From NCBI GenBank assembly GCA_017388175.1, contig JAFOTD010000008.1, positions 1 through 64,000 of the forward strand: a stretch of 64,000 nucleotides of DNA, given 5' to 3'. A program made the position numbers and the translations under genes. Source of the stretch: Clostridia bacterium. GTDB taxonomy: Bacteria > Bacillota > Clostridia > Christensenellales > CAG-138. Positions within the stretch are counted from its first letter, which is position 1, and every line of letters begins with the position of its first letter. Shown here in pieces: positions 32,883-41,176 of this stretch. The notes below the pieces were generated by a model that saw only the letters and a program-made list of their open reading frames with translations, was not told where the DNA came from and did not search any database.

Positions 32883-34391
32883 ATGCTATACGAAAGAAAC
32901 ATCATGCGGTCCGATATGATCCGCTGCGCGCTGTGCGGCGACGCGCCGTGCTCTGCCGTGTGCAGGGCATGCGATCCCGCGGCGCTCTTACGCAGCATCT
33001 GGTTTGATAATGAGAAGGTTGCCGCGTTGCGGTTTCCTGGATCCAATCCGTGCATCGACTGCGACGCGCCGTGCGAACAAGCGTGCGTGCGGCAAAACGA
33101 GGTTCCGATCCGCTCGCTTCTGACGCGCCTGCACGACGCGGTGCGTCCGGCGCTGGAGGAAGCGCCTCCGAAGGACGACGCTTTTCTTTCAACCGATTTC
33201 TGCGGCATTCCGCTCGAAAACCCGTTTCTGCTGTCCTCCTCGGTCGTGGCAAGCACCTATGACATGTGCGCCCGCGCGTTTGAAGCGGGCTGGGCGGGCG
33301 CTTGCTTCAAAACGATCTGCTCCTTCGAGATTCACGAGGCGTCGCCGCGCTTTTCCGCAATCACCGGAGATTCGGGCAGCATCATTGGGTTCAAAAACAT
33401 CGAGCAGCTTTCCGACCACAGCGTTGCCGAGAACATGGAAATCTTCCGGCGGCTCAAGCAGAACTATCCGACCAAATTCATCCTTGCCTCGATCATGGGA
33501 CAGAACGACGCGGAATGGGAGGAGCTCAGTCGGCTCTGCGAGGAAAACGGCGCGGACGCGATCGAACTGAATTTCTCCTGTCCGAACATGATGGACGAAG
33601 GACTCGGCTCGGACATCGGGCAGGTGCCGGAGCTTGTCGAGCGCTTTACGGCGGCGGCGCGGCGCGGAACGAAGCTGCCGATCCTCGCAAAGCTCACACC
33701 GAACGTCGCTGTCATGAGCCCCGCGGCGGAGGCGGCAAAGCGCGGCGGCGCGGACGGTATCGCGGCGATCAACACGATCAAAAGCATCATCGGCGTGAAT
33801 CCGCACACCTACGTTTCCTCGCCTGCGGTGCGCGGCAAATCCGCGGTCGGCGGGTACAGCGGCAATGCCGTCAGACCGATTGCGCTGCGATTTATCGCGG
33901 AGCTCGGGAAGAATCAAAATCTGTCCGGGATGCATATCTCCGGCATGGGCGGGATCGAGACGTGGACGGACGCGCTGGAGTTCATTCTGCTCGGCGCGGA
34001 CAGCCTGCAGGTAACCACGGCGGTCATGCAGTACGGCTACCGCGTCATCGACGATCTGAAGTCGGGCCTTGCCTATTATCTCAAGGAAAAGGGCTTTGCA
34101 AACGTACGCGAGGCGCGGGCGCTTGCGCTCGATTCCATAAGCAGTACGACGGACGTTCTGGAGCGCGATACGGTGATTTTCCCGAAGTTCCATCGTGAGA
34201 AATGCATCGGCTGCGGACGCTGCGTGATTTCCTGCGCGGACGGCGGACATCAGGCGCTGCGGCTGGATGAAAACCGCCGACCCGTGCTGAACGGAAGCAA
34301 ATGCGTGGGCTGCCATCTCTGCCTGCTGGTCTGTCCGAACGGCGCGATCTCCTCCTCGCGCAAGCGGCTCGACCGGCGCAATACGAGATAA
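32883..34391 (+). CDS. preA: PreA-type dihydropyrimidine dehydrogenase subunit
   Basis: AGGAGG precedes the ATG. Residues 1-80 carry two cysteine groups (CALCGDAPCSAVC, CIDCDAPCEQAC), of the iron-sulfur type seen in GltD-like subunits. A flavin TIM barrel follows (NPFLLSSSVVAS, ELNFSCPNMMDEGLG, HISGMGGI), then two [4Fe-4S] ferredoxin motifs, CIGCGRCVISC and CVGCHLCLLVCP. PreA with PreT reduces uracil or thymine; no preT is adjacent and the N-terminal cysteine part is usually in the partner, so this may be a rearranged version acting on another pyrimidine-like substrate. Confidence 0.8.
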   Translation: MLYERNIMRSDMIRCALCGDAPCSAVCRACDPAALLRSIWFDNEKVAALRFPGSNPCIDCDAPCEQACVRQNEVPIRSLLTRLHDAVRPALEEAPPKDDAFLSTDFCGIPLENPFLLSSSVVASTYDMCARAFEAGWAGACFKTICSFEIHEASPRFSAITGDSGSIIGFKNIEQLSDHSVAENMEIFRRLKQNYPTKFILASIMGQNDAEWEELSRLCEENGADAIELNFSCPNMMDEGLGSDIGQVPELVERFTAAARRGTKLPILAKLTPNVAVMSPAAEAAKRGGADGIAAINTIKSIIGVNPHTYVSSPAVRGKSAVGGYSGNAVRPIALRFIAELGKNQNLSGMHISGMGGIETWTDALEFILLGADSLQVTTAVMQYGYRVIDDLKSGLAYYLKEKGFANVREARALALDSISSTTDVLERDTVIFPKFHREKCIGCGRCVISCADGGHQALRLDENRRPVLNGSKCVGCHLCLLVCPNGAISSSRKRLDRRNTR

Positions 34392-34486
34392 GGCCGTTTC
34401 AAAGATCCCGCGGACTGCTCCGCGCCGCAGGACAACACAACGGAAACGGTTGTCCTGTATGTTACAAGCTAAAGAAAAAAAGAAGG

Positions 34487-34512
34487 AACGCTCCCAACCC
34501 GGGAGCGTTTTG
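34487..34512. terminator. Terminator after preA
   Basis: AACGCTCCC-AACCC-GGGAGCGTT plus TTT, with A-run before the stem so it works both ways. An almost identical hairpin stands after pgi at 36650. Confidence 0.75.
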
Positions 34513-34516
34513 CTGT

Positions 34517-34630
34517 TCAATGGATCCGGTTGACAGGACGCGGGGTTTGCGAGCGGAAGACCGTTACCTGCGTGCCTAAAAGGATCGGAAGATGCCGCCT
34601 TGCGTATTCAGGAAGACCCGCCGCCGCAAA
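34517..34630 (-). repeat. Mini-ORF repeat, copy 3
   Basis: The minus strand encodes EYARRHLPILLGTQVTVFR then SQTPRPVNRIH and TGA, clearly the same family as 1484 and 24231. The start codon position reads TTT, so this copy is probably dead. No tnpV follows it; the terminator at 34487 does. Confidence 0.6.
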
Positions 34631-34992
34631 AAAAACGGACGAGAGGGCCATATCAGAGAAATTCCCGCCTACCGCTTTCATATGAGGACGTTGATTTTGG
34701 TTTCGGGGGATTGAAAAAACGCCGCGGGAATGGTAAACTTTTACCGATCAATTTGAATCGACGGAGGGAAACCGTGCGCTTTGCGCCGGATCTCATCCGT
34801 ACGTTCCCGTGCGGCAAGGCGGATACCTGCCGGATCTTTTGCGATCCCGAAAAAGAGTCCGTGAGAAATCTCCGTCGTTCCTTTGGATTTAAGAAAGCGC
34901 CGGAAGGCAGGAACGCGATCCCCGCCCCGCTGAAATTGTCACACGGAAGAAACTTCCACCATTCATGCCGGTTCAAGGAGGAAACGAAAACC
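34631..34992 (+). other. pgi upstream region with long leader
   Basis: No gene is seen; the frame running through it from 34600 has no ribosome site. From the promoter at 34711 the predicted pgi leader is about 247 nt, unusually long. I see no named riboswitch fold. Confidence 0.4.
34711..34739 (+). promoter_or_regulatory. pgi promoter
   Basis: TTGAAA and TAAACT are separated by 17 bp, about 250 bp before the pgi ATG. Confidence 0.55.
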
Positions 34993-36576
34993 ATGTTGCA
35001 TTGGAAAAATCTCGATACGCTGACGGCTTTTGAAAAGCTGAAAGCAAAAAAAGGCACCGTCAATCTGCCGGAAGCGATGGCGGGCGAAAGCGGTGCGCGG
35101 CGCGTCCTTACGTATACGGTGCCGATGGCTTGCGGGCTGGCCTATAACTTCGCGGCGAAGGCCGTAGACGACGAACTGCTCTCCGTTCTGAAAGAGCTTG
35201 CGCGCGAGGCGCAGCTCGAGGAGAAGTACGCCGCGCTGTACAACGGCGAAATGATCAACACCGGTGAAAAGCGTCTGGTGCTGCACCAGCTGACGAGAGG
35301 ACAGCTCGGAAATCCCGTGATCGTGGACGGCGTGGACAAGTACGTGTTCTATGCCGGCGAGCAGAAAAAAGCGGCGGAGTTTGCCCGAAAGGTTCACGCG
35401 GGAGAAATTGCCAACGCGAACGGCGAAAAGTTCACGACCGTCGTGCAGATCGGCATCGGCGGAAGCGACCTCGGCCCTCGCGCCATGTATCTGGCGCTGG
35501 AAAACTGGGCAAAGGCGAACGGCGCATTCCGGCTCGAAGCCCGTTTTATCAGCAACGTGGATCCCGACGACGCGGCAAACGTGCTGAAATCGATCGACCT
35601 CGGGCACAGTCTGTTCGTGCTGGTTTCGAAGTCCGGCACCACGCTGGAAACGCTGACCAACGAAACCTTTGTGAAGAAAGCGCTGAAAGACGCGGGACTG
35701 GACCCCTCCAGACACATGGTCGCCGTCACCAGCGAGACGTCACCGCTCGCAAAGTCCGATGATTATCTGGCGGCGTTTTTCATGGACGACTTCATCGGCG
35801 GGCGCTATTCCTCCACTTCCTGCGTCGGCGGCGTGGTACTGTCGCTGGCGTTCGGTCCCGAAGTGTTCGCGCGCTTCTTAAGCGGCGCGCACGCGGCGGA
35901 TCTGACGGCAAAAGAGAGCGACCTTTTGAAGAATCCCGCTATGCTTGACGCGCTGATCGGCGTATACGAGCGCAATGTACTGGGCTATCCGGTCACCGCC
36001 GTGCTGCCCTATTCGCAAGCGCTCAGCCGTTTCCCCGCGCACCTGCAGCAGCTCGACATGGAGTCCAACGGCAAGCACGTCAACCGCTTCGGCGAACCGG
36101 TCGCTTATCCCACGGGACCCGTCATTTTCGGCGAACCGGGCACCAACGGTCAGCATTCGTTCTATCAGCTTCTGCATCAGGGTACGGACGTCATTCCGCT
36201 GCAGTTTGTCGGGTTCCGTAAGAACCAGGCGGGAATGGACGCGGACATTCAGGGCAGCACAAGCCAGCAAAAGCTGTGCGCCAACGTCGCCGCGCAGATC
36301 ATGGCGTTTGCCTGCGGCAAGCAGAACGAAGATCCCAACAAGAGCTTTGACGGCGGCCGTCCCTCCAGCATCATCGTCGGTGAACAGCTTACGCCGGAAG
36401 CCCTCGGCGCGCTGCTGGCGCACTTTGAGAACAAGGTGATGTTCCAGGGCTTCTGCTGGAACGTGAACAGCTTCGACCAGGAGGGCGTGCAGTTGGGCAA
36501 GGTGCTGGCCAAGCGCGTGCTGGCACACGAAACCGACGGCGCGCTGAAAGCATACAGCGAACTGCTGAACATCTGA
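34993..36576 (+). CDS. pgi: Glucose-6-phosphate isomerase
   Basis: AAGGAGG stands 10 bases before the ATG at 34993; the longer frame to 34600 is not used. 527 residues, the normal length of the large bacterial isomerase. Signature 1 is FIGGRYSSTSCVGG, signature 2 region GTDVIPLQFVGF; IGIGGSDLGPRA and SKSGTT bind the sugar phosphate. It interconverts glucose-6-phosphate and fructose-6-phosphate in glycolysis. It is monocistronic between two related terminators. Confidence 0.95.
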   Translation: MLHWKNLDTLTAFEKLKAKKGTVNLPEAMAGESGARRVLTYTVPMACGLAYNFAAKAVDDELLSVLKELAREAQLEEKYAALYNGEMINTGEKRLVLHQLTRGQLGNPVIVDGVDKYVFYAGEQKKAAEFARKVHAGEIANANGEKFTTVVQIGIGGSDLGPRAMYLALENWAKANGAFRLEARFISNVDPDDAANVLKSIDLGHSLFVLVSKSGTTLETLTNETFVKKALKDAGLDPSRHMVAVTSETSPLAKSDDYLAAFFMDDFIGGRYSSTSCVGGVVLSLAFGPEVFARFLSGAHAADLTAKESDLLKNPAMLDALIGVYERNVLGYPVTAVLPYSQALSRFPAHLQQLDMESNGKHVNRFGEPVAYPTGPVIFGEPGTNGQHSFYQLLHQGTDVIPLQFVGFRKNQAGMDADIQGSTSQQKLCANVAAQIMAFACGKQNEDPNKSFDGGRPSSIIVGEQLTPEALGALLAHFENKVMFQGFCWNVNSFDQEGVQLGKVLAKRVLAHETDGALKAYSELLNI

Positions 36577-36649
36577 TCGGTTCCGTGCCGAATGCCGGTC
36601 ATAGCCGCGGAACGGCTGATCCGATTCCGCTCCGACGCGTTCGATCTAA

Positions 36650-36676
36650 AAAACGCTCCCGGGTCGGGAGCGTTTT
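36650..36676. terminator. Terminator after pgi
   Basis: AAAACGCTCCC-GGGTC-GGGAGCGTTTT, nearly the same as at 34487, followed by the same TGCTGTTCAATGGATCC. Confidence 0.8.
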
Positions 36677-36681
36677 GCTGT

Positions 36682-36705
36682 TCAATGGATCCTGTCGACC
36701 GGACG
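36682..36705 (-). repeat. Mini-ORF repeat, tail only (copy 4)
   Basis: The minus strand encodes only RPVDRIH and TGA, the C-terminal end of the mini-ORF family, in the same place next to the terminator as copy 3. Confidence 0.5.
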
Positions 36706-36748
36706 CTAAAAATCGAAGAGATTCCGTTTTGAAAAACCCTGACGGCGC

Positions 36749-37201
36749 TTATGCGCGGCCTTCACGAACAAACAGCCCGTGCGCCGCGGCAAAGGCGCGG
36801 ACCGTTTCCAGCAGGCGGCGGTCGGGATCGTAAAGGGACAGATACAGATCGCCTCCGTTCAGAGAAAGCAGCGCATTTTGGCGCGGAAACAAAAAGACGC
36901 GGTCGCCGCGGTCGGTGCAGGACGCGATCATCTCCGTCAGATCTTCCGGATCGGGCATTGCCTGCCATTCATCCGATTCCGGAGAGTAAATCCAAAGATC
37001 GTAATAGCAGCCCAGCACCACCAGCAGCTCGGCAAAGCGCCGGTACAGCGCTTCGAGCCGCGGCGTTTTTCGCAGCCATCGCTCCGCGGAAAGGTATTGC
37101 TGCAGCCGCTCGGCGGGAACCTGTAGTGGAAAAACATCAACGACCCACGCGGGCGTTTCAAACAGCAATTCGGTTTGTCGGTCATAATCCCGGTTTTTCA
37201 T
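36749..37201 (-). CDS. Hypothetical protein, 150 aa
   Basis: A GAGGTG site lies about 10 bases before the ATG. The protein is soluble and mixed alpha/beta (ERLQQYLSAERWLRK, LEALYRRFAELLVVLG, NGGDLYLSLYDPD). The C-terminal part suggests a small ligand-binding or nuclease-inhibitor-like fold, but no family is recognised. It stands alone; the 270 bp upstream hold nothing I can name. Confidence 0.6.
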   Translation of the reverse strand: MKNRDYDRQTELLFETPAWVVDVFPLQVPAERLQQYLSAERWLRKTPRLEALYRRFAELLVVLGCYYDLWIYSPESDEWQAMPDPEDLTEMIASCTDRGDRVFLFPRQNALLSLNGGDLYLSLYDPDRRLLETVRAFAAAHGLFVREGRA

Positions 37202-37472
37202 GCTTGTGCCGCACCTCGTTTTCGGATGATACCGATATGATAAACGACGCTTTTTATGATGTCAAGGCATTCCTTCCGCGGTTGAACAACCTGTCCGCGG
37301 CGCGGGGATTCAGCCGTTTCATGCCTGCGGCAGCCGAATAAAAGAGCGGAATACCCTTTCGGCGTTTCCCGCTGTCACGAAAAAAGCGGAAAGCGGCAGA
37401 CGAACTTCGCCCCGGTGCGTCCGAAGCCCCCGCCCGCGCGCCGCGCGCAAGTTTCTTCCGGTCGGCTTTCCT

Positions 37473-38048
37473 TCAAATCCGAAGCGTCAGGTTTTCACCC
37501 GCAATTCCCATAAACGCGCCCTTTTGCGCCTGCGGCGAATCGGGATGGCAAAGAAGCCACTTATTGCGCATCCACAAAAGACCTTCCTCTCCCGGCGCGG
37601 ACGGATCAACATGATCGAGCGGCGCGTTGGTGCCGCGTTCCAGCACGACGAGGCAGTTGAAGCCGGAATCCCTGATCCGGCACGGCGCGAAATGCAGCAC
37701 GCGCGGATGGATCTCGACAAGCGTATCAGGCGGCAGATAAAAGCCTTTGACGTCCCGGGAATCTAAAACGCGGTCACGCACATCCCCCGGCAGCGCCAGC
37801 AGCAGCACAAGCCCGGTCGTGGAATAATTGACCTCGCTGCATTTGTGGTACTCCTCGGCGTTCAGCGTGAATCCTCTGCCGTTGCAGAAACCCTCCTGAA
37901 CCTGATATTTTGTATCATATCGGAAAACGACGCCCGTGTCAATGAATCGGAATCGAAATGAACCCGCTTTTGTCCGGTCTTTTGCGGTGCGGCGAACGGA
38001 GCGCGCTGCGCGGCGGAACAGTCGCGGGCGGCGAAAGCTTTGCCGCAA
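37473..38048 (-). pseudogene. DUF4867 protein, N-terminus missing
   Basis: GFCNGRGFTLNAEEYHKCSE, HFAPCRIRDSGFNCLVVL and LLWMRNKWLLCHPDSP are the conserved core and C-terminus of DUF4867, a cupin-like family often linked to sugar metabolism. Family members begin about 60 residues earlier, but here the upstream codons give only an Arg-rich, non-homologous stretch without a ribosome site. The gene seems to have lost its 5' end by deletion or frameshift. Confidence 0.55.
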
Positions 38049-38116
38049 TTTCCGCTCGTGCCGTTCCCGGCTTCGATCGGTTTTTTAAGACGCCGGGTCC
38101 CGAAAAGGCAGATTGA

Positions 38117-40288
38117 TCAGACCGCCGTGCCATTCGGCCCGCGGTACTGGAGACACACCATCGTCAGATCGTCGAACTGCTCCGCGTCGCCGACAAAGGC
38201 GTCGACGTGCGCGCGCACGCTCTTCAGAATCGCTTCCGGCGACCCGTCCTTCTGCTCGTTCAGCGCCGCAAGCATGCGCTCCGTGCCGAACAGCGCTTCA
38301 TTCGCGTCCGTCGCTTCCGGCACGCCGTCGGTATAGACGAACAGCTTTGCGCCCGGCGCAAGCATGATCTCGTATTCCTTATAGCGCATGCCGTCCATGC
38401 CGCCGATGATAAAGCCGTGCTTGTCGCGGTACATCTCGAAATCGCCGTCCGGCGTTTTCAGTACGGGGTATTCGTGTCCGGCGTTGGAGCAGGTCAGTTT
38501 GCCGGTGGAAATCTCCAGAATGCCGAGCCAGACGGTGACGAACATCTGCTCGCGGTTGTTCTGACAGATCTGGTGATTGACGGCTGCGAGGACGTCGGCG
38601 GGACGCATGCCGGTCATGGCGTAGTTCTGCACGAGGATCTTCGAACCCATCATGAACAGCGCGGCGGGAATGCCCTTGCCGGACACGTCCGCGATCACGA
38701 TGCCGAGATGATCGTCGTCGACCAGGAAGAAATCATAGAAATCGCCGCCGACCTCCTTTGCCGGGTCCATGCTCGCATAGATATCGAATTCGGTCCGATC
38801 CGGATACGGCGGGAAGATGCTCGGCAGCATGTCCGCCTGAATGCGCGTCGCAAGCGCCAGCTCCGTGCTGATGCGCTCCTTTTCCGCGGTGATCGCGGTG
38901 ATGTCCTGAATATACTTCCGGATCTTTTTTGAAAGATCGGCAAACGACTCGGCAAGCACCTCGATCTCGTCGTTCGTGCGGTATCGATCCTGCATTTCAA
39001 ACGGCTGTCCGGTCTGTCCGCATCGGGTGATATCCTCGGTCATCTGCCGGATCGGTTTGACCATGCGGTTGACCGCGAGCATGGCGGCGCCGTTGCCGAT
39101 CAGAAACGCGACCGCGAGCAGCAGAATGCCGATCAGGTTCGTTTTTGCGGACTCCTTCTGAAACGTCGCGCTCGCGGTTTCGTTGATTCCGTCGTATGCG
39201 GAAAGAAGCGCCTGCTCAGGCTGCTCGGTCAGGCTTTTCTCCACGACGTTCACGACCGCCCAGCCGACGGTCGGCACGGGAGAGCCCACCATATAGTATT
39301 CCGTTCCGTCGACGGACACGGTCCAGAGACCCGTCGATCCGCGCAGCGCGGCTTCGATAAACGATGCAAGCGTTTCGTTGTCGGAGGAGCGCAGATCCTT
39401 CGCCTCGCTTTGCAGCGTGACCTTGAAGATCCCGTCCGCTTCGGGGCCGAGGATCACCTGACCGCGGTCGTTGATCAGGTAGGAGTACGCGCCCTGCCCG
39501 GAGGACTCGATAAAGTCGCTGACGCTCGAGAGCACGACGTCGATCCCGGCGACGCCGACGATCTCGCCGTTCAGATGAACCGGCGCGGAGCACGTAATGA
39601 GGAGCTTTCCGGAAAACGCGTCGAGCGTGATGCCGGTAAAATACAGATCGTCCGATCGAAGCGCGCCGAGAAACCACGGACGCTCCGTAACCGGGAACGG
39701 GATCGGCTCGCCGGATTCGGTGAGCTTGATCCCTGCCTTGTCGTCGACGCAAAGATCGGTGCCGTCCTTCAATCCGATATAGCAGCCGTCGATCTTCTGC
39801 GAGTTCCGATGCATGGCGATCATCGGGGCGGAGAGATGCGCAAGGTAGCCGAGGTATTCGGATTTCGTGTAATCCACGCCTTTTTCAAAGAGCACGAACG
39901 CGGAGGACGTTCCGTCGTTTGCGGCGTCCGGCAGCGCGACCGGCAGCGGGGAGAGGCTGGCGCGGTTTTCCAGAATGCCTTCCGCCATCGTTTGCAGCAT
40001 ACGCGTATTGCTGACGATCTCGGAAAAATCGTTGTCGGCAAGGGTCGCCTGAAGCTCCGTGGACGAAACGAGCGAGCCCTCGATGACCTGATGCATCGTG
40101 GCTTTGGACGTCTCGGAAATGGCGTTCTGCTGTTCGACGCGCGTTTCGGAAACGACGTTTAAAAGCATGCGGTTCTGGTAGACCGTAATGCCGGCGAACA
40201 TGGCCGCCAACAGAAGAAGCATCAAAGCGACGAGCAGGATCGCCCTCTTCTGCAAGCCGCCGAACGTAATGCCCAATATCTTTTTCAT
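38117..40288 (-). CDS. dCache-HAMP-SpoIIE sensor phosphatase
   Basis: 723 residues: transmembrane helix (about 15-37), extracellular dCache-like sensor (40-380, with GCYIGLKDGT and PWFLGALRSDDLYFTG), second helix (388-410), HAMP (MVKPIRQMTEDITRCG), then a PP2C/SpoIIE phosphatase (EVGGDFYDFFLVDDDHLGIV, IADVSGKGIPAALFM, EQFDDLTMVCL). Such enzymes remove phosphate from STAS anti-anti-sigma proteins in response to an outside signal. The STAS proteins at 44348 and 46159 are the evident candidate substrates. GGAGG precedes the ATG. Confidence 0.9.
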   Translation of the reverse strand: MKKILGITFGGLQKRAILLVALMLLLLAAMFAGITVYQNRMLLNVVSETRVEQQNAISETSKATMHQVIEGSLVSSTELQATLADNDFSEIVSNTRMLQTMAEGILENRASLSPLPVALPDAANDGTSSAFVLFEKGVDYTKSEYLGYLAHLSAPMIAMHRNSQKIDGCYIGLKDGTDLCVDDKAGIKLTESGEPIPFPVTERPWFLGALRSDDLYFTGITLDAFSGKLLITCSAPVHLNGEIVGVAGIDVVLSSVSDFIESSGQGAYSYLINDRGQVILGPEADGIFKVTLQSEAKDLRSSDNETLASFIEAALRGSTGLWTVSVDGTEYYMVGSPVPTVGWAVVNVVEKSLTEQPEQALLSAYDGINETASATFQKESAKTNLIGILLLAVAFLIGNGAAMLAVNRMVKPIRQMTEDITRCGQTGQPFEMQDRYRTNDEIEVLAESFADLSKKIRKYIQDITAITAEKERISTELALATRIQADMLPSIFPPYPDRTEFDIYASMDPAKEVGGDFYDFFLVDDDHLGIVIADVSGKGIPAALFMMGSKILVQNYAMTGMRPADVLAAVNHQICQNNREQMFVTVWLGILEISTGKLTCSNAGHEYPVLKTPDGDFEMYRDKHGFIIGGMDGMRYKEYEIMLAPGAKLFVYTDGVPEATDANEALFGTERMLAALNEQKDGSPEAILKSVRAHVDAFVGDAEQFDDLTMVCLQYRGPNGTAV

Positions 40289-40363
40289 GCCGGTTTCCTC
40301 CGTTTATGACCGTTCCGATCTCGCTGTCAATGGTTTGCGGATCGTATCAATGCGCAACCGAAA

Positions 40364-40990
40364 TCAGTTGACGTATCCGAGCTCAACGTAGAGCGGATAG
40401 TATTCGTCGTACAGCCCGCAGCACGCGTCCATGCCCATGTTGGTGCTGAAGGCTTTTTGCAGGACCTCCTGCCAGCTTCCGTATTTTTCAAACAGCTCGT
40501 CCGGCGTCGGTCCGTCCTCGTGCCCGTACGCTTCCAGATTGCTTTTCTTCAGCGTTTCGAGCCCTTCCGGATCGTTCTCGTATGCCGCAAGGCGCAGCCG
40601 GTTGCGCTCGGTCGAGACGGCGCGCGCCATCTCCTCCATTGTCGCGCCGTCCGCGCGCATCGCGTAAAGAATGTCCATCATCGTGTGCATGGATTCATGA
40701 TATGCCCTGCGCTCTTCCTTTGCGCCGGCGACAAACTGCGGATCCGTCCAGTCATATTCCGCATATACGCCGAGCCGTTTGGAATCCGGATCCGGCGAAA
40801 AACCGTACACCGCGTCGGGGTTTTCCACGACGTCCTTCATCGCTTCCGGATTTTCCCGCGGATCGTGCACGTAAGAGAATGCGCCGTCGGAAGCCGGGTT
40901 CGTTTCGTCCTTCCCGGAACCGGCCGCGCACCCGCAAAGCAGAAGCAGGATCGTTCCCGCAAGGATCAGTGCTCTCATCGTGTTTTTCAT
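40364..40990 (-). CDS. Lipoprotein, SARP-site regulated
   Basis: The start at 40990 has GAGG 8 bases upstream. A lipoprotein signal (ALILAGTILLLLCGCAAGS) ends in the lipobox LCGC. The mature 185 residues are helical and charged (HESMHTMMDILYAMRADGAT, SWQEVLQKAFSTNMG), with no known family. The promoter carries the TGTTGGACA direct repeat shared with three other promoters here, so it should belong to the local response-regulator regulon. Confidence 0.75.
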   Translation of the reverse strand: MKNTMRALILAGTILLLLCGCAAGSGKDETNPASDGAFSYVHDPRENPEAMKDVVENPDAVYGFSPDPDSKRLGVYAEYDWTDPQFVAGAKEERRAYHESMHTMMDILYAMRADGATMEEMARAVSTERNRLRLAAYENDPEGLETLKKSNLEAYGHEDGPTPDELFEKYGSWQEVLQKAFSTNMGMDACCGLYDEYYPLYVELGYVN

Positions 40991-41025
40991 TTTCATATCC
41001 TCTTTTATGTGCAGATATCTTTTTT

Positions 41026-41059
41026 TATCTATCATAACCTGTCCAACAAATGTCCAACA
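41026..41059 (-). promoter_or_regulatory. Direct-repeat operator/promoter A (lipoprotein gene)
   Basis: On the minus strand TGTTGGACA-TT-TGTTGGACA (41059-41040) has an 11-bp period. Eight bases further is TAGATA (41031-41026); a better-looking TATGAT overlaps that gap at 41036-41031. Confidence 0.7.
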
Positions 41060-41103
41060 AAAGCCTGCGCGGCGGACGCGGTGCAAGGAGACGGGGCAAA
41101 CCC

Positions 41104-41137
41104 TGTTGGACATTTGTTGGACAGAGCTTGCTATGCT
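41104..41137 (+). promoter_or_regulatory. Direct-repeat operator/promoter B (HAD phosphatase gene)
   Basis: TGTTGGACA at 41104-41112 and 41115-41123, period 11 bp, then exactly 8 bp to the -10 box TATGCT at 41132-41137. No normal -35 box. Sites A and B are divergent and 45 bp apart. Confidence 0.8.
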
Positions 41138-41176
41138 GTTTTTCCGTATCATGAGAAAATGAGGGAACAAGGGAAA

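Noticed and set aside
34600..34992. Upstream extension of the pgi frame
   Set aside because: The isomerase family starts at 34993 with a strong ribosome site; the extension contains the promoter.
40457..41176. Upstream extension of the HAD phosphatase frame
   Set aside because: It covers the antisense of the lipoprotein gene and operators A and B; the signal helix and ribosome site place the start at 41177.
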